Below are positions 46,964 through 57,304 of a stretch of DNA of 64,000 nucleotides, one piece after another. The position numbers and the translations under genes were made by a program. The DNA is from Aphis gossypii (Eukaryota; Arthropoda; Insecta; Hemiptera; Aphididae). Position 1 is the stretch's first letter, and every line of letters begins with the position of its first letter. Location of the stretch: NCBI RefSeq assembly GCF_020184175.1, contig NW_026083125.1, forward strand, positions 1 to 64,000, read 5' to 3'. The notes under the pieces are model-generated. The model was not told the DNA's origin, ran no database searches, and saw only the letters and a program-made list of their open reading frames with translations.

Positions 46964-47749
46964 GATTCTATAACTGTAGCACAAAGGGCCATCTGGCCCG
47001 TGATTGTACGTATATTTTGTAATTATATATATTATTATTATTAAGCAATAAATCTTCCTAAATTATTAATAATAAGATATGTATTTTTAATACTTGTTAT
47101 CCAGGCAGAAGTAAGAAGAATCGGCGGCGGCCGATACCAGGCCGTAAAGCACCACCGCGATCACGATCGCCCTACCGGTGGTCCGGGGCATCGTCTCGCG
47201 GTGGGGGCCGAGGTTCGTCGCCCGCGCCGCAGCTCACCAGCATCCGGTCCGTACCAAGGAGTCAGAGCTCGGTTGTGGCGGACCGTGTGGCCGCTATGGT
47301 GGTCATGGACGTAAGTAGTATTTATTTATTATTATTAATTTTTTTTTTTTTTTGTATAGGTTTTTTACTGTGAGGTTGTGGGAACGGTAGGGGAAAGCAC
47401 GTGTGTGTATTGTGGCAGAATTTCTAGTGGGGCACCCGTAGGTTTCTGCCATGCCCCGGGGTGGGGGATGGCGGCACTTATTCTCCGGACACGGTGACTT
47501 GCCCGAAGAAAAATGCCACCCGGTGACCGCGAATCGAACCAGCAACCCGGCTGCGCCACAACCGACGCCTTAGACCGCACGGCCACCTCGTCCCCCAATA
47601 TTATTAATTAATATTAATTGTTAAAAATATGATTTAAATACAGGACAGAGAAGGATGTCCAAGTGGTAAGCAATAAGTTTTTTTTTGTTAGCGTTTTTAT
47701 TATTATTTTTCTAAATTTTAAATTTGTTATGTTTATTTTTACAGAATAA
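46964..47749 (+). CDS. 3' exons of a zinc-knuckle / Arg-Ser-rich protein gene
   Basis: Four exon-like blocks keep frame: 46964-47005 (FYNCSTKGHLARDC), 47105-47310 (RSKKNRRRPIPGRKAPPRS, RGGGRGSSPAPQ, to AAMVVMD), 47644-47665 (DREGCPS) and 47745-47749 (stop), with AATAAA overlapping the last exon. The first block resembles a CCHC zinc knuckle whose first Cys is replaced by Phe. The second is a basic Arg/Ser/Gly-rich tail, GC-rich compared with its surroundings. An RNA-binding role such as an SR-type factor or a retroelement Gag tail is possible, but I cannot choose. Upstream exons were not identified. A SINE sits in the third intron. Confidence 0.5.
47341..47596 (-). mobile_element. tRNA-derived SINE with 11-bp target duplication
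   Basis: On the minus strand the head resembles a tRNA: GACGAGGTGGCCGTGCGGTC carries the A box (TGGCCGTGCGG) and GGTTCGATTC is the B box of an RNA polymerase III promoter. A ~150-bp unrelated body follows, then a poly(A) tail (T run at 47341-47353). TATTATTAATT flanks it at 47330-47340 and 47599-47609. The insertion lies in an intron of the zinc-knuckle gene, opposite in orientation. The long open frames here are incidental. Confidence 0.9.
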
Positions 47750-47827
47750 ATAAAATATAATCAATATATTTGTATGTGTTTTTCTTTAAGAGTTTTCATG
47801 GTGTCTATATTTATATTAATATAATAT

Positions 47828-47879
47828 GAGTATCTAATAATTAAATAATAGTATCAGTTGTAGTAGTGCAACTTGTTAT
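47828..47879. repeat. ~50-bp direct repeat flanking the Helitron-like copy (left)
   Basis: GAGTATCTAATAATTAAATA through GTGCAACTT occurs here and at 48832-48881 with one mismatch, bracketing the inverted Helitron-like repeat. Confidence 0.75.
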
Positions 47880-48747
47880 GTTAGTTTATTGCTGTGAATT
47901 TGAAATTTACTGTACACATTGACTTATTTTGCTAATTCTTATTTTTGTTGTTATGGTTTTAACAAAATTTAACAACAGGTCCATAATTATTATATTCAAT
48001 CATAATCAATAGTGACCTTAATATAGTTTATTTTCTTGCTGGACTGCAGTGATAGTTATTGTTGTTTTTTTACATCCAGATTCTGAAGTTTTCTGGTGGA
48101 TTTTCCTAAAATTGTACTACATAAGCACCTTCTCTAAGGAGTACCAATAGGAGCGAATCATCAGTGAAAAATGTTACAAAAATGGGGAAAATAAATAATA
48201 ATAATAATAGAAATAGTAGTCATCGGTATTTTTTATTTTTCATTGTATTTTTATTAATTTTCCGTGCAATTTTCTTAACTTTTTCTTACATAAGAACCTT
48301 CTCCTGGGAATAACAACCCAAACAAAATAAGAATGAGCGAAATCGATCCAGCCGTTCTCAATTGATGAAATGTTATACATTTTTGTCTCTATTTTTATAT
48401 ATATAAAGATAAAAGATAGATAGATTATTGTGAACTAAAAAAAAATTCACTCAACAAATTTCCAATTTCCAAACTAAAATAACTATAGAAACCATAGATT
48501 ATATTGATTGTACATCGAGCTGATGTTTAGATGTCTACGTCTACCATAGAGTAAATAAAGACAATGGTATCGAGTTCAAATCCCAGACATCAATGAATAG
48601 ATTTTGCACTTTCTCTACTTATTCGGTTGACTTTTTAAAAATTTTCTTTCGTAAAAACTTTCTCCAGACAATAACAAATACAACTAAAAAATAATTAGCG
48701 AAATCGGTTCAGCTGTTCTCAATTGATGAATTTTTATACATTTTTAA
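47868..48747 (-). repeat. Helitron-like repeat, minus-oriented copy of the inverted pair
   Basis: Inverse of 40085-40992. Its Helitron-style 5' region continues to about 48828 (TCTATACTACTATATAAAAT on the minus strand). Confidence 0.7.
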
Positions 48748-48831
48748 GCGAAATCGGTCCAGGCATTGTTGAGTTAGTTATGCGCGTACATACAAAAAAG
48801 GGGGTTCTATTTTATATAGTAGTATAGATAT

Positions 48832-48881
48832 GAGTATCTAATAATTAAATAATAGTATCAGTTGTAGAAGTGCAACTTAAA
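48832..48881. repeat. ~50-bp direct repeat flanking the Helitron-like copy (right)
   Basis: Second copy of 47828-47879. Confidence 0.75.
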
Positions 48882-49597
48882 TGTATCATGTTTGTAAAGG
48901 AAAGTATAAGTTCGATCAAATTACTTACATTACAATTACAGGTATTTGTGCAGCTAATAGGTTAACCTAATAATAATAATAAACATGTATTTTAAGTACC
49001 ATTATTATTATGTTGAGTGTTGGCACCGTTGGTATTGTTATAGGTATTTTTTATTTTTTGGTTAGTAGCTTAAATAATTAAAACATTTATGTATGCTTAT
49101 TCAGCTTATTGTAATCTTAAGTATATTATATTATATTAATTAATTTTAAAATATATAATGCAATAAAATATTAAAATGTAAAAAAAAGAAATTAAGCAGT
49201 ATAATAGGTAATAGGTATTATTGGTTAATTTACATGAGCTATTGCGTATAATACATTTAATTTTTTTTTTTTTTAATTTCATTTTCACATAAAAATGATG
49301 AAAATAGAAGAATTTTTGTAAATGAATTTAATATTAATAAGAATAAATAACATAATACATTTAATAAATTCATATTTACCATATTAAGTTACTATAATAA
49401 CATGTCCAATGTCCATCCAACATATTATATTCAGTCATAACAATTCTGCTTTAGTATACACACACAGTAATATAAGTAAGTATATATATATATATGTATA
49501 TATTGGTATACCTCATACCAGTGTATGTATTGAAATGTCACACTTATAATCATAATCATAACTATACACTGTATAAACTCTTGTTTCTTATCCATAT
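48882..49597. other. No gene seen
   Basis: A+T-rich, with a T run at 49261-49274 and a (TA)n run near 49482-49495. Confidence 0.5.
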
Positions 49598-49795
49598 GTT
49601 CTCCTGGAAATTACGACCCAAACAAAATAAGAATGAGCGAAATCGATCCAGCCGTTCTCAATTGATGAAATGTTATACATTTTTGTCTCTATTTTTATAT
49701 ATATAAAGATAGAAGATAGATAGATTATTGTGAACTAAAAAAAAATTCACTCAACAAATTTCAAATTTTCAAACTAAAATAACTATATAAACAGT
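49598..49795 (-). repeat. Third Helitron-like 5' segment
   Basis: It repeats the GAGAACGGCTGGATCGATTT / TCATCAATTGAGAAC region of the inverted pair on the minus strand, nearly identical to 48300-48495. It ends where the LINE fragment begins. Confidence 0.65.
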
Positions 49796-49808
49796 TCTGC
49801 AAAAAACA

Positions 49809-50908
49809 ATGCTCTCAACACCATTAATCCTACACAATCAAGGTATACGTCTGACAACTGGTACTTTTGGGACTAGCACGGTAGATAATATCTTGTGTAA
49901 TGCTGATGAAATGCCTCTTGAACTTAGACGTCATACTCCGATACTTAAATTCATATCAAGAATCAAAAGTATGTCCAATCATATAGCCAGTAAGATACTC
50001 CATAATCCTCTCTCCTACAACTCACCCAACAACACGAACACAATTTTTGAATATTTCAAAATTATCAGTGAAAATCTCGGCCTTCAAACTCAAACATTGA
50101 GCAAAGTACAACGTCCGTCGCTCCCTTGGCTGTGGTCTCCGAATATCAACACTCAACTCACCAACTACTACAAACACTCCACTGACAGCACTATCATCCG
50201 CAATCTCTTCTCGGAAATAATGTCCCAACAATACTCCAGCAGTACACACATATACACTGATGTATCCAAAAATTCTAATGGAGTGGGCTTTGCAACAATC
50301 ATAGGTCATGAAAATCATAAATTCTCATTTCCTCCTAGCACCAATATCTACACAGCTGAAACTTATGCCATCTTTGAAGCACTGAAAATCGCCTCCTTCT
50401 CAAATTCAGATTCTTTCACCATCATAGGCGACTCTTTGAGTGCTTAAATATCTATCTCAAATCCATACTCCAAGAATGAACTAGTACAACACATCCAAAA
50501 ACTGATATCTATCTCTAACAAAACTTTCTCTTTCATGTGGGTCCCCTCTTACGTCGGCATTTCTGGCAATGAAAGAGCGGATAAATCCGCAAATGAAGCC
50601 ACACTTCCTCATAATGCCTTAAAAATAAACCTAACTACATCCTCAGAGTTGCTCGACATCATTAACACCAAAATCTCCGACACATGGCAAACAAATAAAC
50701 TGAGAAATATCAAGCCTTCCATAAAAAAATGGAATTTCCCCTGTAACCTCAAAAGAAGGGATGAGGTCATTATAACTCGTGCCAGAATAGGCCACACTCA
50801 TCTCACCCACTCATTCCTCATCACCAAGGAACCCGCTCCAATATGTGACGCATGCAACGTGGACCTGTCGATCGAACACATTGTCACTAGATGTCCAAAA
50901 TACGCCGT
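49809..50908 (+). pseudogene. LINE ORF2 C-terminus with RNase H domain
   Basis: The fragment starts in the RT C-terminal region (QGIRLTTGTFGTS, MPLELRRHTPILKFISRI), as in I/R1/Jockey-like LINEs. RNase H motifs follow: HIYTDVSKNSNGVGFA (Asp), TAETYAIFEAL (Glu), FTIIGDSLSA (Asp), and MWVPSYVGISGNERADKSAN (His/Asp). A tail with CDACNVDLSIEHIVTRCPKY ends the homology. One in-frame TAA follows GDSLSA at about 50446. The frame is cut by the terminal repeat of the large element at 50909, so the LINE is a target of that insertion. Confidence 0.85.
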
Positions 50909-51075
50909 AGTAGTATACATTTGTATGTTCTGCGCACTTTTGACTGCGGAGATTGTAAAATTTTAAGGGGGATTTTTCCCCTCAAACTTTTTTTTTCTCC
51001 GCTGTACCAGTAAAAAACACTGATTTTAAAAAATTTAAAACCAATTATTTTTTCCCCTGTTACACATTTCTTCAT
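50909..51075. repeat. Left terminal inverted repeat of the BIR element
   Basis: The order is AGTAGTATACATTTG, TGCGCACTTTTGACTGCGGA, AAGGGGGATTTTTCCCCTC, TCTCCGCTGTACC, CACTGATT, CCAATTATTTTTTCCCCTG. It is itself partly self-complementary: GCGGAG/CTCCGC encloses GGGG/CCCC. Confidence 0.8.
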
Positions 51076-51272
51076 CCAATCGATGAATTTCAATTAAGAT
51101 ATGGTTAAGTAAATCCATTTTCTAAAAAAAAACATTTTTTTTTTTTTTTATGTTTTGGAAAAACTATTATGAACAAAGTAATACTTCTATATAAGTAGGT
51201 GTATAAAAAAAAAGAAAAAATGGAAAATAGATTAAAGAAATAATATAATTAGGTTAAAAAAAATAGATTTAT

Positions 51273-51590
51273 TTAAACAAATTTATTTATTAAATCTTCT
51301 AGTTGATTATTCAAAATTGAGGAACGATAACGTATACGTCTATTACATTTTTCACCAATATAATAAGAAAAATTATAGTCATCTAAAACGTTTCTTTTTT
51401 CATTTCTTAACTTGTCTATTTCAACTAGATCTATTATTTTTTTTTATATAAATTATTAGTTTTTTTATTTAAAGCTCTTATATCAATTTTTTTTTTCTTC
51501 ATCTTGATCAACACTTTTTTGGTTTTCTAAAACTTTCAAATGTAATTCTTCAATCAAAGATCGGAGGTATACGATTTGAGGAGATTCCAT
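51273..51590 (-). CDS. Small coiled-coil-like protein of the BIR element
   Basis: Unrecognised. It begins MESPQIVYLRSLIEELHLKV, a Leu-rich amphipathic helix, and ends NQLEDLINKFV before TAA at 51273. The frame shifts twice, at the A runs near 51485 and 51430; the product would be about 105 residues if those are sequencing errors. Just upstream of the ATG is an acceptor (TTTCAG at about 51600). It would join the untranslated exon with donor AAATGTAAGTA found in each copy of the upstream tandem duplication. This is the leftmost gene of the element, pointing toward its left end. Confidence 0.5.
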
Positions 51591-52111
51591 TTTATAATTC
51601 TGAAATTATAGGTAAATATTTATTCGTTTATTTTTTTTATTTTAAATATAAAAAAGGTAATGTAAAAACTATATCTCATTTACACCACATCTAAAAAAAA
51701 TAATTTGTACCACTTTTCAAGTTTATAATTCACACCAAATAAAATTTAAAAAAAGAGCATTATCTAATCTGTACTTACTAAAATTATAATTTGTAACATT
51801 GTTCACATTATTAAAATTATAACTATAATAAAATGTATATATATATAAGTAAATTTTTGTTTAGCAATAATTCATAAAATATATAAAATCAATCATACTT
51901 TAATTATAAATAAATGTAAAACAAACTCTATATATATATATTAAATAAGTAAATTTTTGTTTAGCAATAATTCATAAAATATATAAAATCAATCATACTT
52001 TAATTATAAATAAGTAAAACAAACTCTATATATATATATTAAATAAGTAAATTCTTGTTAAGTATATTATACTATTTTTTTAAAAAATATAATATATATA
52101 TATATATATAT
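51591..52111. other. Intron/leader region with A+T-rich local duplications
   Basis: A ~95-bp unit (AAATTTTTGTTTAGCAATAA ... AAACAAACTCTATATATA) is repeated at about 51850-51945 and 51950-52045. This is probably intron sequence of the 51273 gene. Confidence 0.5.
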
Positions 52112-53980
52112 ATACCACAGAATATACTCCGTGTATATACCGTACATTACTATAACTAAGCTAATTATAACAAAAAATAATAATAACTATAATTAAGTGT
52201 ATAAGACGTAACAACACAAAATATTGTTTACGATGTATCTGTGTATATGTGGTTTGGAAAAAAAAATGTGAAGATATAAAATTATACATATTATTATTTT
52301 AATAAATGACATACTTTTAAATGTTGTACTACACACTAATCTTTTGAACTATTCAAAATGTTTCGTACTATACTCAATTTTAGGGCTGGTACAAATTACA
52401 TATTTCATTTCGTTTTTTTTTTAACGTGGTGTAAAAAAAAAAAAACTAAAATTTATTTATTTATGTAACGCAAATACATGTTATATTTTTGATACAAATG
52501 AACCTATTTGTGGTGTAAATTATGTAAAATACCATTATTAAATGGAATCATTTTTATAGTAGAAAATTATAATAGTAAATATTTAATTTAAAGCTAGTTA
52601 ATAGTAGTAAAGTAATAGTACTTACATTTCTGTTAGCGTGGAGATGCTTGAAAAAAAAATATACTGGCTTCTAGTTGTAGTGAACGGTCTTGATGAAGAT
52701 GGTTCAGCACGATTCAACGACGAAGTCCACTTTGTCGTATGTGTAAGAAATTTAAAATTAAAGTTATTTATTCACTGAATATAATAAAAGCAAGCTCGAT
52801 GTATTGTTAAGTATAGAACAATGTCATCGGTCTATGCGTAAGTGAAGCTTAACTTTGTCTAATTCTTAATACTACCACAACCCATTTTATATTAAACTAT
52901 TTGGGAGTAGTCCCCCAAAAATATACGTGCGTGTCATGGTAAACAGGAAATTCGACTATACGTTTCTATTTCATATTTTACTATAACCAATTATTTAAAT
53001 ACATATTTTTTAATCTTTAAAATATATGTATATATATATATAATATATACCACAGAATATACTCCGTGTATATACCGTACATTTACTATAACAAGCTAAT
53101 TATAACAAAAAATAATAATAACTATAATTAAGTGTATAAGACGTAACAACACAAAATATTGTTTACGATGTATCTGTGTATATGTGGTTTGGAAAAAAAA
53201 ATGTGAAGATATAAAATTATACATATTATTATTTTAATAAATGACATACTTTTAAATGTTGTACTACACACTAATCTTTTGAACTATTCAAAATGTTTCG
53301 TACTATACTCAATTTTAGGGCTGGTACAAATTACATATTTCATTTCGTTTTTTTTTAACGTGGTGTGTAAAAAAAAAAAAACTAAAATTTATTTATTTAT
53401 GTAACGCAAATACATGTTATATTTTTGATACAAATGAACCTATTTGTGGTGTAAATTATGTAAAATACCATTATTAAATGGAATCATTTTTATAGTAGAA
53501 AATTATAATAGTAAATATTTAATTTAAAGCTAGTTAATAGTAGTAAAGTAATAGTACTTACATTTCTGTTAGCGTGGAGATGCTTGAAAAAAAAATATAC
53601 TGGCTTCTAGTTGTAGTGAACGGTCTTGATGAAGATGGTTCAGCACGATTCAACGACGAAGTCCACTTTGTCGTATGTGTAAGAAATTTAAAATTAAAGT
53701 TATTTATTCACTGAATATAATAAAAGCAAGCTCGATGTATTGTTAAGTATAGAACAATGTCATCGGTCTATGCGTAAGTGAAGCTTAACTTTGTCTAATT
53801 CTTATACTACCACAACCCATTTTATATTAAACTATTTGGGAGTAGTCCCCCAAAAATATACGTGCGTGTCATGGTAAACAGGAAATTCGACTATACGTTT
53901 CTATTTCATATTTTACTATAACCAATTATTTAAATACATATTTTTTAATCTTTAAAATATATGTATATATATATATATAT
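52112..53980. repeat. Tandem duplication, period 935 bp, two copies
   Basis: CACAGAATATACTCCGTGTA occurs at 52116 and 53051, and everything between follows in the same order to about 53045 and 53980 with very few differences. A diverged partial third copy lies at ~54118-54245 (TAATTCTTAATACTACCACA, AAACTATTTGGGCGG). On the minus strand each unit has CAGTGAATAAATAACTTT (possible Inr) followed by an exon ending CGCTAACAGAAAT at GTAAGTA. Each copy therefore carries an alternative untranslated first exon and probably a promoter. Confidence 0.85.
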
Positions 53981-54472
53981 AAACGATTATTTAAACTATG
54001 TTCGTAATCCAATTATTTAATATATTAATATTCATTATTCTAAATCTAACCAACTAATATCAGCTTAGGGCAACAGGAATGAAGTAATGTAATATGCAGG
54101 ATTTCTACATACGAACTAGCTGTATGTCTAATTCTTAATACTACCACAACCGCTTTTATATTAAACTATTTGGGCGGCGTAGTCTCCAAAATATACGTAC
54201 GTTTCTATTTCATGTTTACTATAACCATTATTTAATTTTAATCTTACCTTGCTAAATTTACGTACCTTGCTAAATTGTATATAACCTTTCAAATCTGACA
54301 TTGAAATGTAGAAGTCAATTACATTCTTTTAGATACAAATCGCACTTGTTATTACATTCTATTTTTTCGAATTGAAAAGACGTACCTTTCAAATTTTATT
54401 CTAGTTAGTGTTTTAGCTGAACTGATTATTTTAAACTTAAGAGGAGGAGTAGAAGTGGTTATATATAATATA

Positions 54473-54506
54473 TATATAAGAGACTCATCGATACAGTATA
54501 TTCAGT
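54473..54506 (+). promoter_or_regulatory. TATA box and arthropod initiator
   Basis: TATATAAG at 54473-54480 is followed by TCAGTT at 54502, placing the expected start-site A at 54504, 31 bp after the first T of the box. The first ATG lies ~70 bp downstream (54573), after a purine-rich AAAAAA context. This is one of the cleanest promoters in the window. Confidence 0.7.
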
Positions 54507-54572
54507 TTACTTCAACAGATTTACAATCTAGACTTTTTTTTCTTTTAATAAAATTAATTTAATTTTGAAAAA

Positions 54573-55411
54573 ATGTCCTGCTACTCATTTAAAAGCGATG
54601 ACGAGGAGTCGGTTGTATTTTCCGAAGTAAGTAAAAAAAAAATTTTTTTTTCTTTTTTTATCACAATATAATACATAATTATTTTAATTAAAAGACATTT
54701 TTTTTTTTTTATTAAATATTTTATGAAAAATTGATTTTGTAAACCGTCATCAGCTTATCGTCTATTTTAATTATAGGATAATATTGCAACAACATCTCAA
54801 AAAAAGGTACATCGAAAAGGTTAGCTGTAAAACCGGAGAAGAAACCGGTATCGAAAAAGACGAAAAAGGTGAGTTATATAAATTTATGACATACTACGAA
54901 AAAGTAAAAAAAAAAAAAATATAATTTAATTATTATTTTATAGAGCACTGCTATTTGTTATACAGACAAAATATTAGATTTAATAACAGATCCAACTATA
55001 CCAACCGATGCAAAGAACACCTTGAATATAAAAAAGGATGATTGTTCATTAACGGTTAAGACACCTGTAGACAATACGGCTGTAGATTACTGGACTATAG
55101 CACATTATAAATGTGCTAAAATTGCTAATGTTGCTCTGCAAGATAGGTAATAATAATAATAATAATAATAATATATATATATATTTAACTAAAGTGAAAT
55201 ATTTATAATAAAATTTAATTTAACCTAATCTAACTTTTTTAGATGGAAGCATGCTGAATGCTCACTCAAAATATCTTTAACAGGACAGCATCCGGATGAT
55301 TTAACTACAGCCAAAGAAATGGTGACGCTCATTCAATCTGTTTTCGACAAAATGATGCGACATCCCGCCAAGAAGCTAATCAGACACAAACCAAAAAAAA
55401 TAAACTTATAA
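54573..55411 (+). CDS. Spliced gene for a basic-tract protein, four exons
   Basis: Unrecognised. Exons 54573-54626, 54777-54868, 54944-55146 and 55243-55411 have consensus GT/AG borders. Exon 1 is acidic (SFKSDDEESVVFSE). Exon 2 in one frame holds a Lys-rich tract, KPEKKPVSKKTKK, that looks like a nuclear localisation signal. Exons 3-4 contain STAICYTDKILDLITDPTIP, WTIAHYKCAKIANVALQD, RWKHAECSLKISLTGQHPDD and a basic tail. The exon lengths total one base short of a multiple of three; the missing base would be in the A7 run of exon 2. The protein would be about 170 residues. It has its own TATA/Inr promoter and an AATAAA after the stop. Confidence 0.65.
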
Positions 55412-55735
55412 AATGTATGTAATAGGATATGGTGTTGGATTAATTTTATTTAATAAAAAAAAAATTTTTATATTTATATTTATTTTTTATTATTTAGATA
55501 AAAAAAAAAATAATAATTATTCATTTATAGGTTAAAATAAAAATAAAAATAAAAAAAAAAAAAAAATAAAAATAAAAATATTGAAAGTTAGTATACAAGT
55601 GGTATTAATTTCACATTTTTTTTTTTTTTTTTTACAAGAACGATAAATTAAAATAAATTAAGAAACTTTTTTTTATTACATCACTAAATCTTGTAATATC
55701 ATGTTCGACAATGAATTAAAATGAAATTGTAATAA
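55412..55735. terminator. Convergent 3' ends, A/T homopolymers and poly(A) signals
   Basis: The plus-strand gene has AATAAA near 55452. The minus-strand gene ending at 55736 has TTTATT (its AATAAA) near 55671. Between them lie long A runs (55548-55566) and T runs (55617-55633). There is no gene. Confidence 0.6.
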
Positions 55736-56293
55736 CTAGTACATAAATGAACAATCTTCACTTTGTATATTGCTGTAGCTGAAATCATAATTTTGAATAA
55801 ATTGATTTGTAAATTCGTTTCGTTGACAAGATGATGGTAACCCATTTACGTCAGACTTAATTAACGTATAAGCTGTATCAAACGTTTTTTGGTATGATTC
55901 CAATTTTTTCTGTTTTTCTACAATATACAAGTCAATACAATGTTGTAATTGTTTCAAACGATGAAGATCAATATGAGATAATGTTATATAATTATCATTA
56001 GAATATAAATCTATAGTTGATTGGTTTACATTAACAGAGTAGAAAAAATTATCAGCTATCTTAACACGTTTACAACGAGTATGCAAATTTTCGATAATTG
56101 TATTAAAATTGTTTTCGCACATTAACTTACACCACTGATCAAGATCTAACGTTACAACTTTTTTAGTTAATTTACATTCTAATAATATAATAATTGAAAT
56201 TTGCTTATTAACTAGAAGTCCAACTGTTACACTTTTCTTACTAAAAGGACGAATATCGAACACAGATTTTGATACAACGATTGATGGATTCAT
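55736..56293 (-). CDS. Orphan 185-residue protein of the BIR element
   Basis: Unrecognised, but the frame is uninterrupted over 185 codons in very A+T-rich DNA. It starts MNPSIVVSKSVFDIRPFSKK and includes NKQISIIILLECKLTKKVVT, DQWCKLMCENNFNTIIENL, and a Leu/Gln-rich helix DLHRLKQLQHCIDLYIVEKQ. It ends SNIQSEDCSFMY. No signal peptide or membrane segment is obvious. A minus-strand TATATAA near 56403 and a splice donor (TTAGGTAAGT near 56500) suggest upstream untranslated sequence. It shares its strand with the BIR gene and faces the spliced gene tail-to-tail. Confidence 0.6.
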   Translation of the reverse strand: MNPSIVVSKSVFDIRPFSKKSVTVGLLVNKQISIIILLECKLTKKVVTLDLDQWCKLMCENNFNTIIENLHTRCKRVKIADNFFYSVNVNQSTIDLYSNDNYITLSHIDLHRLKQLQHCIDLYIVEKQKKLESYQKTFDTAYTLIKSDVNGLPSSCQRNEFTNQFIQNYDFSYSNIQSEDCSFMY

Positions 56294-56675
56294 ATTGATA
56301 AAATAAAAAAAAAACAGTAAACAGTATTTTTTTCTAGAAATATGAATATGATCACTAGACAGCTTAGCTCAAACTAACAAGTTTTGTTTATCCATACATG
56401 TTATATACTAAACAAATGTAAGGTTAAAAAGAAAAAAAAAAATTAAAAAAATGTGAACGTATAGTGTCTAGTTGGATAAACAGTAAAGAGTTATTATACT
56501 TACCTAACTAATTCGATAGAACCTGAAACATTTTTTAAAATCATTAACATATTAAATTTAAATTGACGCGTTATCCCACTAGGCTATACGTTCACGAGGT
56601 ATTAAATAAGTTATTAACACATTTAAGTTTATTAAATTCAGATTTTTTTTATTGAAATATAGAAAGTTAAATGAA

Positions 56676-57080
56676 CTAAACAACAGTATCATATGACCTT
56701 GATCCACAATCACAATCACAAATATCGATAATCTTACCATATTTTTTTACTACATTTTCAACAAACTGATTTCCTTTTGATAATAATACAAAAACACATT
56801 TCGGATTCCATCTTGAATGTTCAATCCATGGATTATCTTCTTTTTCCCAACGATGCAATATAATACCGCAGCAAAAACATTCAACAATATCTTTTTTCCC
56901 TGAATATATAAAACCGCTTTCAGCTAATGAGTATTTATCTTGAGATGAAGTCAACGGAAATAAATTGAATGTTTTCAATCTTGATATAAATGTAGTGAAT
57001 TCTGGATATGTAGGATATGCATTGTTTCGTACTAACGAAACAAGTGAACAAAAACTGTTGTTAATTTGTTGAAAATTCAT
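56676..57080 (-). CDS. Single-BIR protein (inhibitor-of-apoptosis type)
   Basis: The 134-residue intact frame has one BIR domain in its second half: YSLAESGFIYSG, then C68-x2-C71-x16-H88-x6-C95, the exact zinc-binding spacing, with W77, W85 and W91 around it. There is no RING domain; the C-terminus ends in a short Cys-rich tail (CDCDCGS). BIR proteins bind caspases or, in the survivin-like group, act in mitosis; insect viruses often carry them to block cell death. Which applies here is unknown. A TATA-like ATAAAAG (57205-57211, minus) lies ~32 bp before a TCAG initiator near 57179, and AATAAA follows the stop near 56650. It is the gene nearest the right arm. Confidence 0.85.
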   Translation of the reverse strand: MNFQQINNSFCSLVSLVRNNAYPTYPEFTTFISRLKTFNLFPLTSSQDKYSLAESGFIYSGKKDIVECFCCGIILHRWEKEDNPWIEHSRWNPKCVFVLLSKGNQFVENVVKKYGKIIDICDCDCGSRSYDTVV

Positions 57081-57304
57081 TTTTTATAAAAAAAAAATAA
57101 AAAAAACTTAATGAATTAAACTTGATTAAAACTAACAGAACCTGATTGAACGATGGTTGAATATTAACTGAACTGTCTGAACTGGAATGAATTCAATAAA
57201 ACGACTTTTATCTATAATTTATTAAAAAAAATGAAATTACAGTGTAACCTGAATGTTTAACTTACAAGGGAAATAAATAGTGTTGAAGTGTGTATACACT
57301 GTTT

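Noticed and set aside
47500..47596. A free-standing tRNA gene
   Set aside because: A and B boxes are present, but a SINE body, poly(A) tail and target duplication follow, so it is a SINE head.
47303..47598. Two minus-strand open frames of about 80 codons, GC-rich
   Set aside because: They lie within the tRNA-derived SINE; the openness reflects GC content, not a protein.
50909..51030. LINE frame continuing past 50908
   Set aside because: The sequence is identical to the inverted arm at 61277-61393, so the continued frame is chance read-through into the terminal repeat.
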